From: Gammaproteobacteria bacterium | GTDB taxonomy: Bacteria > Pseudomonadota > Gammaproteobacteria > Magnimaribacterales > D2472 | Reading direction: 5' to 3' | DNA length: 40,179 bases | Assembly (NCBI GenBank): GCA_008080945.1 | Contig: VMDH01000003.1 | Span: forward strand, 1 to 40,179 | Shown: positions 8,631 through 21,284 of the stretch, piece by piece | How the letters are laid out: every line of letters begins with the position of its first letter | Position numbering within the stretch: the stretch's first letter is position 1 | Program-made: the position numbers and the translations under genes | The notes under the pieces: generated by a model | The model's database searches: none | What the model saw: the letters and a program-made list of their open reading frames with translations, nothing else | Told to the model about the DNA's origin: nothing

Positions 8631-9490
8631 ATGAATCAGGCGCTAAAAACTACACTTGGATTATTTCAGTTAGAGCAAATTGACCGTGATTTATTTTCTT
8701 GGAGCGGAAACAGTGTTGGTTTTCAAAGAATATTCGGTGGCCAGGTAATGGCACAAACCCTTATTGCTGCCTATCAAACAGTTGAAGATCGCTCAAGACG
8801 AGCACATTCTTTCCACTCGTATTTTTTAAGACCGGGTGATCTAACTAGGAAGATAGTTTTTGATGTAGATCGCATTAGAGATGGAAAAAGTTTTACTACG
8901 AGAAGGGTGCGTGCCATACAAAATGGTGAAGCTATATTTAATTGTTCAATTTCATTCCAAAAACCAGAGAAGGGTGTTTCCCATCAAATTAAACTTGATG
9001 CAGTCCCTGGTCCAGATGGCTTAAAAAGCGAATGGGAGCTTAGATATGAAGAGCGCAAGAAAATTTCTAAGAAATTTTTACCCATGTGGCTCAGGGAGCG
9101 AGAAATTGAAATGCGACAGGTTGATCCCCAAGATTTGCTCAATCCAGTCAAAGGGGAACCAGAGCGTTTAACTTGGATTAAGCCGGCAGGAAAATTACCT
9201 AAAGATATAAAAATTCATCAAGCATTGCTTTTATATGTTTCCGATATGGGCCTCTTAGGAACAGCTGCCCAACCTCACGGCTTGAGCTTCATGAGCAAGA
9301 AATTTCAATCTGCAAGTCTCGATCATGCAATGTGGTTTCATGGAAATATAAATTTCAACGATTGGATCTTATATAAAATTGATAGTCCGGTTTCTGGAAA
9401 TGCGCGAGGTTTTTCTAGAGGCTCGTTATATACGAAGAGAGGCAAGCTTATTGCCTCTACTGCACAAGAGGGCCTTATGAGATTATGGGA

Positions 9491-9494
<4 letters not shown>
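8631..9494 (+). CDS. tesB: Acyl-CoA thioesterase II
   Basis: Double-hotdog thioesterase pattern: FQRIFGGQVMAQTL, HSFHSYFLRPGD, SLDHAMWFH, ARGFSRGSLYTKRGKLIASTAQEGLMR. Confidence 0.93.
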
Positions 9495-12217
<2,723 letters not shown>

Positions 12218-12236
12218 TTTTATTTTATTTTCACCT

Positions 12237-15200
12237 ATGAAGAGAGCAAATTTAGGGATTTATGACCCTAATTTAGAGAAAGATAATTGCGGATTTGGAT
12301 TAATCGTCCAAAAAGATGGCATTAGATCTAGAGAATTGGTAAATCGATCGATTAATGGATTGATTAACATGACTCACAGAGGCGCTGTCGGTTCAGATGC
12401 TAAAACTGGGGATGGCTGCGGGTATCTATTTGATATCAATCATGATTTTTTCAGACAAGAAATTTTAAAAAACAATTCTGTTGAATTACCTAAAGTATTT
12501 GCTATTGCCCAAATATTTCACCAAAAGAAATTTAATACCTACCAAAAAGTTATTGAAGAAACTTTACAAAAATTTCATTTGGAAATTTCTCTTATTAGAG
12601 AAGTGCCAGTGGACAACTCCGTATTAGGAAACATTGCTTACACAATTAAACCAAATATTTCTCAAGTTTTTATTTCTTCAAAAGATAAGGATTTAAATAC
12701 CCAAAAATTTGAGGCCTCCTTATTTGAAGCTAGGAAATTTATAGAAAATATTTTTGATCAGGAAGAAGATTTTTACATTTGCAGCATGTCATCCCAAACG
12801 ATCGTCTACAAAGGGCTAATGATGCCGGCAGCTATTAAAAAGTTTTATCTTGATATTGCAAGTAATAAATTTACTGCAAAGGTTTGCTTATTTCATCAGC
12901 GATTTTCTACCAATACCAGCCCAAAATGGCACCTTGCTCAGCCCTTCAGAATGCTGGCACATAACGGTGAAATCAATGCAATTAAAGGCAATCGAAATTG
13001 GGCAAAATCTAGAAAAGGAAAATTTGCCTCTCCTTTACTTAATAATATCCACAAATTCAAAAACCTTGTAAACGAAACTGGATCAGATTCTTCAGCTTTA
13101 GATAATATGCTGGAGTTACTTTCAAAGGGCGGAATGAGTATTTTTAAAGCTCTTAGAATGGTTGTGCCACCTGCCTGGCAAAATATTCATGTTCAGGATC
13201 CAGAAGTCAGAGCATTTCATGAATTCAATTCAATGCATATGGAGGCATGGGATGGTCCTGCAGGATTAATCTTATCAGATGGCCGTTGGGCTATTTGTGC
13301 TCTTGATAGAAATGGATTGCGACCAGCGAGATACCAAATTACTGAAGATGGTTTTGTTACGATTGCCTCTGAAATAGGAATAGATAGGGTGGCTGATGAA
13401 GCAATAGTTGCTGAAGGCAGGGTAGGTGCAGGCGGCATTATGGGAGTTGATACTACATCTGGAAAGATCATTAATGAAAAGGATATCGATGGAGAGCTAT
13501 CTAAAGAATATCCTTTCAGAAAGTGGTTAAAAGAATCAGCTACTTACTTAGAGAGCAACCTCCACCAGACATCTTCTGCGCGCATCAAAACTATCAGTAA
13601 AGAAGAGCTTTTGATTGCATCCAAATTTTTTCTGCTTTACACCGAAGAAAGAAACAGTGTAATCAAACCTTTGGCAGAAGACTCATCAGAAGGCACCGGC
13701 TCCATGGGAGATGATTCTGCATTAGCAGCCTTAAGCACTCAACCAAGACCTTTGTATGATTACTTTAGGCAGCAGTTTGCCCAGGTTACTAATCCCCCTA
13801 TAGACCCAATTAGGGAAACCTCGGTCATGTCACTAGAAACATGTTTTGGCCCTGAGCAAAATATATTTGAGCAATCTTCAAGTCATGCCAGAAGGATTGT
13901 AACTACTTCCCCAGTGCTTTCCTTTAAAAAGCTTAACAAGTTACTTACTAATAAAATTTTTAGTGTCAAAGAATTTGAGCTCACATATCCAAATAGCACA
14001 AATTTAAAAAAAGCACTAAAAGATTTAATTTCTCAAACTAAAGCTGCAGTTAAGAATGGATATCAAATTATTCATCTTAAGGAGGAGCTTCCTGCAGAGG
14101 GCTTTCAGGGGATTCATGCTTTATTAGCAGTAGGAGCTGTTCATCAGGCTCTGGTGAAAGATTCTTTAAGAGCGGATGCAAATATTGTAGTAAGTAGCGG
14201 TTCTGCTAGAGACACGCATCAGATTGCTTGTTTGCTTAGCTATGGTGCAACAGCAGTTTATCCATGGCTTGCATTTCAGACCATCATGGATCTTTCTAAT
14301 AAAAAAGAATTGGATGGCAGCCCGACTGAAAATTGTGCTAAATACCGCAAGGGAATAAACAAAGGTCTATTTAAAATTATTTCTAAACTTGGGATCTCAA
14401 CTATTTCTAGTTACAGAGGATCTCAGCTTCACGAAATAGTGGGGCTGGGCGATGAAATTACAGATTTTTGTTTTACTGGTTCCACTTCAAATATTGGTGG
14501 CCTAACTTTTAGAGAGCTGCAACAACTTTCTAAAAATAATTTAGATTTTGCAAGATCTAATCTAACTCAAATAAGACCTGGAGGACTCATTAAATATGTG
14601 CACGGAGGAGAATTTCATGCTTTTAATCCGGAAGTAGTTAGAGAAATGCAAGACGCCGTGAAGTATAACGATCAGGAGTCCTTTAATAAATTTACCGACT
14701 TAGTCAATAATAGAAATCCTTCAATGTTAAGAGACTTATTGCAACTACAGTCTTCGAATCAATCTCTTAGCCCAGAAAAAGTAGAGCCAATATCTGCAAT
14801 TCTTAAAAGATTTGATTCGGCTGGAATGAGTTTGGGCGCTTTATCTCCAGAGGCACATGAAACTCTTGCAGAGGCTATGAATTCATTGGGTGCCAGATCT
14901 AATTCAGGAGAGGGTGGCGAAGCTAAATCTAGGCATGGAACACTAAAGACCTCAAAGATTAAACAAATTGCTTCGGGTAGGTTTGGTGTCACACCTGAGT
15001 ATCTTATCAATGCAGAGGTTCTGCAAATAAAGATTGCACAAGGAGCAAAACCTGGAGAAGGAGGTCAACTTCCAGGAACTAAGGTCAATAAGCTTATTGC
15101 TAATCTTCGTTACTCGATGCCAGGAATAACATTAATTTCTCCTCCACCTCATCATGATATTTATTCTATTGAGGATCTTGCTCAACTAATTTTTGATTTG

Positions 15201-16682
15201 AAGCAAATTAATCCTTCGGCATTGGTTTCAGTGAAGCTAGTGTCTGAACCTGGTGTTGGCACAATAGCCGTAGGAGTTGCAAAAGCATATGCAGATCTAA
15301 TAACGATTTCAGGTAATGATGGAGGTACTGGGGCTAGCCCCATTTCATCCATAAGGCATGCAGGATCACCTTGGGAATTAGGACTCGCTGAAACGCATCA
15401 AGCTCTCCAATACTCTGGGTTAAGACATCTTGTTAGGGTGCAAGCAGATGGAGGACTAAAAACTGGATTAGATGTTGTCAAGGCTGCAATCTTAGGAGCT
15501 GAGTCGTTTGGTTTTGGGACTGCTCCTATGATTGCTATGGGATGCAAATATCTAAGAATTTGTCATTTAAATAATTGCGCCACTGGTGTAGCAACACAAA
15601 AAGGCGTATTGATTGATAAGCACTTCGTTGGAACCAAAGAGCGAGTAATGAATTATTTTAATTTTGTTGCTGAGGATGTTCGAAAAATTCTGGCTGAGCT
15701 TGGCGTTAAAAAACTGGAAGACTTGATTGGAAAAACAGAGTATTTGAAGGATATCTCTAATAATTTTGAAAACTTTAAAAATATTAATCTTGAGAAAATA
15801 CTTTTTTCTTATCAGTCAAAAGATATGCCTAATTTTTGTATGGTGGATAAGAATGAACCTTGGGACAAAGCAAACTTATCAACAAAAATATTAAAGAATT
15901 TTTCAAACTCAATCAAAGCTGACAAAGACGATTCAATTTCGTTATCAATCACTAATACCGATAGGTCTGTGGGTGCAAATATTTCAGGCTTGATTGCAAA
16001 AGAATTTGGTGAGACTGGGAAAAAATCAATACACACCATTAATCTTGAGGGATGTGCTGGCCAAAGCTTGGGTGTTTGGAACGCAAAGGGGCTTGAAATT
16101 AACCTTCGGGGTAAAGCAAATGACTTTGTAGGCAAAGGAATGAATGGTGGCAAAATAACTGTTGCGCCAAAAGTGCATAAAACTGATGGACTAACTAGTC
16201 CCTTGTTAATTGGAAATACTGCTCTCTATGGTGCAACGGGTGGTGAACTATTTGTTGCGGGAAGAGTGGGAGAGAGATTTGGAGTTCGTAATTCTGGTGC
16301 CAGTGCAGTTATTGAAGGTGCTGGAGATCATTGCTGTGAATACATGACAGGTGGCAATGTCACCATCCTTGGCTCTGTAGGGTATAACTTTGCTGCAGGT
16401 ATGACCGGAGGTTTTGCTTATGTCCTTGATCTTGAAAGAGAATTTTTTGATAGGTGTAATAGAGAGCTTGTAAATTTAGAACGAATAGTTGGCGAAGAGA
16501 TGCAGGGCCATAGGGAATATTTAAGAAGCCAAATAAAAAAACATATCAAAGAGACTAAGAGTTCATTCGCTGAGCACATTCTTGATGAGCTTGATAGGTA
16601 TGAACCCTATTTTTGGCTTGTATCACCAGCTGCTCTGAAGGTTAAGGACTTGCTGAAGGCAACTACAGCAAATGCTGCTTAA
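12237..16682 (+). CDS. gltB: Glutamate synthase (NADPH) large subunit
   Basis: DNCGFGLIVQKDG amidotransferase N-terminus with catalytic Cys region, LAHNGEINAIKGN, SLGALSPEAHETLAEAMNSLGARSNSGEGGE, C-terminal GXGXG domain (FVGKGMNGGKITV). Confidence 0.98.
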   Translation: MKRANLGIYDPNLEKDNCGFGLIVQKDGIRSRELVNRSINGLINMTHRGAVGSDAKTGDGCGYLFDINHDFFRQEILKNNSVELPKVFAIAQIFHQKKFNTYQKVIEETLQKFHLEISLIREVPVDNSVLGNIAYTIKPNISQVFISSKDKDLNTQKFEASLFEARKFIENIFDQEEDFYICSMSSQTIVYKGLMMPAAIKKFYLDIASNKFTAKVCLFHQRFSTNTSPKWHLAQPFRMLAHNGEINAIKGNRNWAKSRKGKFASPLLNNIHKFKNLVNETGSDSSALDNMLELLSKGGMSIFKALRMVVPPAWQNIHVQDPEVRAFHEFNSMHMEAWDGPAGLILSDGRWAICALDRNGLRPARYQITEDGFVTIASEIGIDRVADEAIVAEGRVGAGGIMGVDTTSGKIINEKDIDGELSKEYPFRKWLKESATYLESNLHQTSSARIKTISKEELLIASKFFLLYTEERNSVIKPLAEDSSEGTGSMGDDSALAALSTQPRPLYDYFRQQFAQVTNPPIDPIRETSVMSLETCFGPEQNIFEQSSSHARRIVTTSPVLSFKKLNKLLTNKIFSVKEFELTYPNSTNLKKALKDLISQTKAAVKNGYQIIHLKEELPAEGFQGIHALLAVGAVHQALVKDSLRADANIVVSSGSARDTHQIACLLSYGATAVYPWLAFQTIMDLSNKKELDGSPTENCAKYRKGINKGLFKIISKLGISTISSYRGSQLHEIVGLGDEITDFCFTGSTSNIGGLTFRELQQLSKNNLDFARSNLTQIRPGGLIKYVHGGEFHAFNPEVVREMQDAVKYNDQESFNKFTDLVNNRNPSMLRDLLQLQSSNQSLSPEKVEPISAILKRFDSAGMSLGALSPEAHETLAEAMNSLGARSNSGEGGEAKSRHGTLKTSKIKQIASGRFGVTPEYLINAEVLQIKIAQGAKPGEGGQLPGTKVNKLIANLRYSMPGITLISPPPHHDIYSIEDLAQLIFDLKQINPSALVSVKLVSEPGVGTIAVGVAKAYADLITISGNDGGTGASPISSIRHAGSPWELGLAETHQALQYSGLRHLVRVQADGGLKTGLDVVKAAILGAESFGFGTAPMIAMGCKYLRICHLNNCATGVATQKGVLIDKHFVGTKERVMNYFNFVAEDVRKILAELGVKKLEDLIGKTEYLKDISNNFENFKNINLEKILFSYQSKDMPNFCMVDKNEPWDKANLSTKILKNFSNSIKADKDDSISLSITNTDRSVGANISGLIAKEFGETGKKSIHTINLEGCAGQSLGVWNAKGLEINLRGKANDFVGKGMNGGKITVAPKVHKTDGLTSPLLIGNTALYGATGGELFVAGRVGERFGVRNSGASAVIEGAGDHCCEYMTGGNVTILGSVGYNFAAGMTGGFAYVLDLEREFFDRCNRELVNLERIVGEEMQGHREYLRSQIKKHIKETKSSFAEHILDELDRYEPYFWLVSPAALKVKDLLKATTANAA

Positions 16683-17746
16683 TTAAAAAACTTTTTAAGG
16701 CTATTTATATTTTTAATAGCTACTATTTTGCATTCGCCAATGGCTTTAAGCTGAACTAAATTTACAAGATTGCTTGTATTTTTTTTATCTATTTTTATAA
16801 AAGGCTTAAGCTCATTAAAAGAGACCTTTAATTGTTTATTAAATTCAAATTTTTCCAATAATTCCTGTATTAGTTGGAAATCATCCTTTTTTAGCTTTAA
16901 CATCTCCAAGCTCATTTTTGCTTCGTATGCCATTCCATAAGCAACTGCCTCGCCATGCATTAGCTTTGATCCAAAATAATGCTCAAGGGCATGACCAACT
17001 GTATGACCAAAATTTAAAAATGCACGAATACCTTGTTCCTTTTCATCTTTAGTAACAATTTTTGCCTTTATTTTTATAGATCGAGTAATTATTTTATTAA
17101 GATGGCCTGAATCTCTGTTTAAAATTTCTTTGCTGTATTTAAGCAGGTATTTTGCAAAGTTTCGATTATCTATCAGGGCATGCTTTATAATTTCGGCAAG
17201 ACCCGATTTGAATTCTCTCGCCCCTAAAGATTCTAGAAATTCAGTATCAATTAGGACTCCTTTCGGATTATAAAAAGCACCAACTAGGTTTTTTCCAGAC
17301 TTGAGATTTATGGCTGTTTTGCCCCCTACAGATGAGTCAACTTGAGCCAAGAGGGAAGTAGGTATCTGAATATAGTTAATTCCTCTCATGTAGGTGCTGG
17401 CAACAAACCCTGCCAAGTCTCCTACTACTCCTCCCCCGCAAGCAAGAATGGCGTCTGATCTTAAGAATGCGTTTGTGCTTAAAAAATTATGGATCTTTTC
17501 AAAATTATTAAAGGATTTAGATTTTTCTCCTGGTGGAATTTCATAGTCGTATACCTTGGCACCTAGGGATTTTAGATTTTTTTTAATGGTAGCAATTTTT
17601 TTACGGGGAATATTTCTATCACTTAAGAGAAGAATCTTTTGATCTTTAGTTACAAACTTTTGAAAGTTAGCCTTGGTACATAATCCTTCGCCAATGATGA
17701 CATCGTATTTTGATTGCCCTTTACCAATTGTTATCTTAGAAAACAT
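16679..17746 (-). CDS. aroB: 3-dehydroquinate synthase
   Basis: ILACGGGVVGDLAGFVASTYMRGINYIQIPTSLLAQVDSSVGGKTAINLKSGKNLVGAFYNPKGVL, FGHTVGHALEHY, HGEAVAYGM. Confidence 0.98.
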   Translation of the reverse strand: MFSKITIGKGQSKYDVIIGEGLCTKANFQKFVTKDQKILLLSDRNIPRKKIATIKKNLKSLGAKVYDYEIPPGEKSKSFNNFEKIHNFLSTNAFLRSDAILACGGGVVGDLAGFVASTYMRGINYIQIPTSLLAQVDSSVGGKTAINLKSGKNLVGAFYNPKGVLIDTEFLESLGAREFKSGLAEIIKHALIDNRNFAKYLLKYSKEILNRDSGHLNKIITRSIKIKAKIVTKDEKEQGIRAFLNFGHTVGHALEHYFGSKLMHGEAVAYGMAYEAKMSLEMLKLKKDDFQLIQELLEKFEFNKQLKVSFNELKPFIKIDKKNTSNLVNLVQLKAIGECKIVAIKNINSLKKFFN

Positions 17747-18242
17747 CTTTAATTAAACTATTTACAAGTTGCAGAACCTGTTCTTTTGACAATCCGCTCG
17801 TATCAATCTTATGACTTGCAACCTCTTGATATAGATAGTCTCTTTCCTCTCTCATTTTTGACAACGTATTATATACATCACCTTGATTTAGTAAGGGTCT
17901 TTTTTCTCCTTTACCAACTCTTTTCATTTGTTCATCCAGATTTACTTCTAAGAATATTGAAAAAGATTGTTTAAGTATCGATTGATTTTCCCTATTTAAT
18001 ACAATGCCAGCGCCCGTTGAAATAATGCAATGATCCATGAGAGAAACCTTTTGCAGCTCATCTCTCTCAAGGATTCTAAATCTTTCTTCTCCATCGTTTT
18101 TAAAGATATCAGCTATAGATTGTTGAGCCGACTCTTCTATCAAACTATCAATATCATACCAATCCAGCCCAAACTCCTTTGCCAACTTCTTGCCTATAGA
18201 AGTTTTTCCAGATCCGGTAGGACCAATTAGGAAAATTTTCAT
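17736..18242 (-). CDS. aroK: Shikimate kinase (start revised to 18242 from the longer ORF)
   Basis: MKIFLIGPTGSGKTSIGKKLAKEF, YDIDSLIEE, RFRILERDEL, KRPLL; overlaps aroB as in aroKB operons. Confidence 0.93.
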   Translation of the reverse strand: MKIFLIGPTGSGKTSIGKKLAKEFGLDWYDIDSLIEESAQQSIADIFKNDGEERFRILERDELQKVSLMDHCIISTGAGIVLNRENQSILKQSFSIFLEVNLDEQMKRVGKGEKRPLLNQGDVYNTLSKMREERDYLYQEVASHKIDTSGLSKEQVLQLVNSLIKDVF

Positions 18243-18287
18243 GGAATTAATTTTAGCATTTAAAGCACAAGGATAATTTCGTAATAT

Positions 18288-20711
18288 GTGTACATACATC
18301 AAATGATTCGACTTATACAATTATTATTAAATCTAGGAATAGTAGGAACTATTTCTGCCATTTTGGTAATCGTAGGGGGCTATCTATTTTTTAAACCCAC
18401 TTTGCCTGAAATTGAACTGGTCGATGAAAACTCTTTAATCTCACCGGTTCAAATTTTTTCCTCTGATAATGTGTTGCTTGCAGAGTTTGGAGAGCAAAAA
18501 AGAAGAACACTCTCATTTGAGGAAATACCAGATAACATCAAATATGCCTTTTTGGCAGCAGAAGATGACTCCTTTTTTGAGCATGAAGGCTTTAGATTGC
18601 TATCTTTTGCGAGAGCTTTATTTCAAATTATTCAACAGGGAGAAATAGTCAGTGGTGGGGGCACCATCACCATGCAAGTGGTAAGAGGTTACTTGCTTAA
18701 TAGAGACCAAAATGTTGTAAGAAAGCTCAAAGAGATTTACCTTGCTTTTGAGCTTGAGAGCATGGCATCTAAAGAGGAGATTTTTGAGCTTTATATAAAT
18801 ACCTTTTTCTTTGGAAATCGTTCTTATGGTGTTGAGGCAGCAGCACAAACTTATTTTTCAAAGACTGTAAATGAATTGACTTTAGCAGAGGCTGCCATCA
18901 TAGCGGGTACCGCTCAACGGCCATCTGATGTTAACCCTATTCGTTCCCCAGAAAGAGCTGTGTCTCGAAGAAATTGGATATTAAAGAGGATGTATTCGCT
19001 GGGTTATATTGGAAAGGGCGAGTATCTATTGGCAACAATGGAACCATTGAATGTTGTGCAAGACATTTTTACCTATGCAGTTGATGCCAGATATTTTTCT
19101 GAAGTTATTAGACAATCTCTCATCGACGAGTATGGATTGAAAGTTTATAAAGAGGGTTGGAAAGTGACTTCAACTCTCGATAGCGGGCTTCAGACTAATG
19201 CACTTTTAGCCCAACAAAATAATCTGCTTGCATATGATAAGAGGCATGGCTGGAGAGAAACTAACACTATTGGCGAATTATTTAGCTCTGAAGACTTTCA
19301 AGAGATTGCTGCGGGTAGGCTTGAGTTATTGTTTAATAATCTTGAAGAGGATGCAGAACTAGGTTCCTCAAATTCTCTCATTGCTCAAGTAAGAAATGCA
19401 TTTGATGAAATGCATGGATTCAAAGATTTCCATAAAGCATTAGTAGTTGACATTAAACCCAAGCGGGTAATTCTTATGCAAGAAAATCTTGAGATAGTTA
19501 CCATGAATTGGGATGACGATCTTCAATGGGCTAGGAAAAGAATTGCCATAGATTCATTTGGCCCAAGACCTCAAAATTTTTACGATATTCTAAGCCCAGG
19601 TGACTTGATATTTTTTAGGTGGAAAAATGACCAACCTGTTCTTGAACAAATGCCTGAAGCTGAATCTGCATTAGTATCCTTAGATCCAAATTCTGGTGCT
19701 ATTAAAACCTATATTGGCGGCATTAATTTTTCTGAAAGTAATTTTGATAGAGTAAAAATTTCTTATCCACAAACAGGTTCAAGTTTTAAACCTTTTGTAT
19801 ATGCAGCAGCTTTCAATGCAGGCTATTCCGGCGCGTCTGTAGTAAACGATGCTCCTATTATTTTTGAAGATGACAATTTAGAGAGTTATTGGAGACCCGA
19901 AAATTACACCAAGAAATTTTATGGAGACACTCGGTTAAGGGAAGCCCTCATTCAATCAATTAATATCGTTACTATTAAACTCATGAGAGAGATTGGAATA
20001 GAAGAAACAAGGAGATTCCTTGCTTCCATGGGATTTAATGAGAGTAGACTGAACCCCGATCTATCTCTTGCGCTGGGATCTTCAAGTTTTTCCCCTTTGG
20101 AAATGGCAAGGGCTTACAGCCTTATAGCTAACTTAGGCCAACCCATAACCCCCTATTTCATTGAGCGAATTGAGGATAGGAACGGTAATGTTATTTTTGA
20201 TCATTCTCAAGGTCCCAAGGATGGGTTAGAACTAATTTTCCCCTGGATAAGTGATGCTGGAAATCAAGATAATCCTTTTTCAGCTCTGCCAGAGCTGCCA
20301 GATCTAAATATCGATTCTCGAATATTTTTCTTGGTTAAGGATATTCTTCAAGAAGCTCTGAAAAGAGGGACCTCAGGTAGAAAAACTAAAATTCTTGATA
20401 GAAAAGATATTGGCGGGAAAACAGGCACTACAAACGATGCAATATCAACTTGGTTTTCAGGTTTTACTGAAGAATTAGCCACGACTGTTTGGGTTGGGAC
20501 AGATGATTTCTCTTCACTCGGTAAGGATGAATTTGGATCATCGATTGCCTTGCCAATTTGGGTTGATTTTATGGAGTCATCCATCGAAAAAATTCCTGAA
20601 AAGGTAGGAAAAGTTCCTGAAGGGATAAGTTACATTAGAGTGAATAGGGATACAGGACTTCCCACTAAGGAGATTTCTGAAAAATCCTACTTTGAGATTT
20701 CCTTGGATTAA
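18288..20711 (+). CDS. mrcA: Penicillin-binding protein 1A (GTG 18288 or ATG 18303 start)
   Basis: Glycosyltransferase motifs AAEDDSFFEHEGF, GGGTITMQVVRGYLL, ELYINTFFFGNRSYGVEAAAQTYFSK; transpeptidase motifs TGSSFKPF, SINIV, GKTGTTNDA. Confidence 0.96.
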   Translation: MYIHQMIRLIQLLLNLGIVGTISAILVIVGGYLFFKPTLPEIELVDENSLISPVQIFSSDNVLLAEFGEQKRRTLSFEEIPDNIKYAFLAAEDDSFFEHEGFRLLSFARALFQIIQQGEIVSGGGTITMQVVRGYLLNRDQNVVRKLKEIYLAFELESMASKEEIFELYINTFFFGNRSYGVEAAAQTYFSKTVNELTLAEAAIIAGTAQRPSDVNPIRSPERAVSRRNWILKRMYSLGYIGKGEYLLATMEPLNVVQDIFTYAVDARYFSEVIRQSLIDEYGLKVYKEGWKVTSTLDSGLQTNALLAQQNNLLAYDKRHGWRETNTIGELFSSEDFQEIAAGRLELLFNNLEEDAELGSSNSLIAQVRNAFDEMHGFKDFHKALVVDIKPKRVILMQENLEIVTMNWDDDLQWARKRIAIDSFGPRPQNFYDILSPGDLIFFRWKNDQPVLEQMPEAESALVSLDPNSGAIKTYIGGINFSESNFDRVKISYPQTGSSFKPFVYAAAFNAGYSGASVVNDAPIIFEDDNLESYWRPENYTKKFYGDTRLREALIQSINIVTIKLMREIGIEETRRFLASMGFNESRLNPDLSLALGSSSFSPLEMARAYSLIANLGQPITPYFIERIEDRNGNVIFDHSQGPKDGLELIFPWISDAGNQDNPFSALPELPDLNIDSRIFFLVKDILQEALKRGTSGRKTKILDRKDIGGKTGTTNDAISTWFSGFTEELATTVWVGTDDFSSLGKDEFGSSIALPIWVDFMESSIEKIPEKVGKVPEGISYIRVNRDTGLPTKEISEKSYFEISLD

Positions 20712-21281
20712 TTATTTGAAAATACTTACTTGCAATCCTTCCCAATAATTATCTAAATATGAGGAGGGTAAATCCTTTAATGATCCTCTTAAAAATCTTG
20801 CTATGACTCCCTCAAGGTTGGTAGTAAGTATTTGAGCTCCAATTCCGGGTGTCAAAATTAACTCCTTTGGATCAACTTGCAAGATTTGTTTAATGTTGAG
20901 TTCGTATCTATCAAAAAATTGGTTTACTTTTTCTTCAACATTTTTTTCATCTGGTGAAAGAGCTTCTCTTGAGAGAATTCTGCTAAACCCCTTATTTTTT
21001 TCTATAAAAACAACAGAAAAGTAGAAGATATTTTTAAGCTTATCCCTCATCGCTAGTTTTTGATCCTTTTTAATCTGATTGATCTTTTCAAAAATAGTGG
21101 CATCGCAAAACTCAAATAATTCTTGAAATATCATTCTCTTGCTTGGAAAGTGCCTGTATAAAGCAGCCTCAGTTATGCCAGATTCTTTTGCAAGTAAAGC
21201 AGTAGTTATTTTTGTGGTATTACTCGTCTCCAACAACTTAAGTAAAGTTTGAAGGATTAGGTCTTTTCTACTCTCTTTCAT
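20712..21281 (-). CDS. slmA: TetR-fold nucleoid occlusion factor SlmA
   Basis: HTH [33 protein letters not shown] closely resembles SlmA ([23 protein letters not shown]); [16 protein letters not shown] and C-terminal layout agree. Confidence 0.85.
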   Translation of the reverse strand: [189 protein letters not shown]

Positions 21282-21284
21282 TAA

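Noticed and set aside
15812-16153. 113-aa minus-strand ORF
   Set aside because: Antisense to gltB; Pro/Ser/Phe-rich shadow translation of a conserved coding frame.
16681-16698. TTAAAAA-AC-TTTTTAA inverted repeat at the gltB/aroB junction
   Set aside because: Pure A/T arms without GC stem, expected by chance in Lys/Phe codons at the aroB C-terminus.
18284-18300. TGTACA-centred near-palindrome at the aroK/mrcA divergent region
   Set aside because: Only a 6-bp perfect core; flanks do not pair, so not distinguishable from chance.
18243-18320. Extended N-terminus of AroK (MYKSNHLMYVHILRNYPCALNAKINS)
   Set aside because: Would overlap mrcA; canonical AroK starts at MKIFLIGPTGSGKT (18242).
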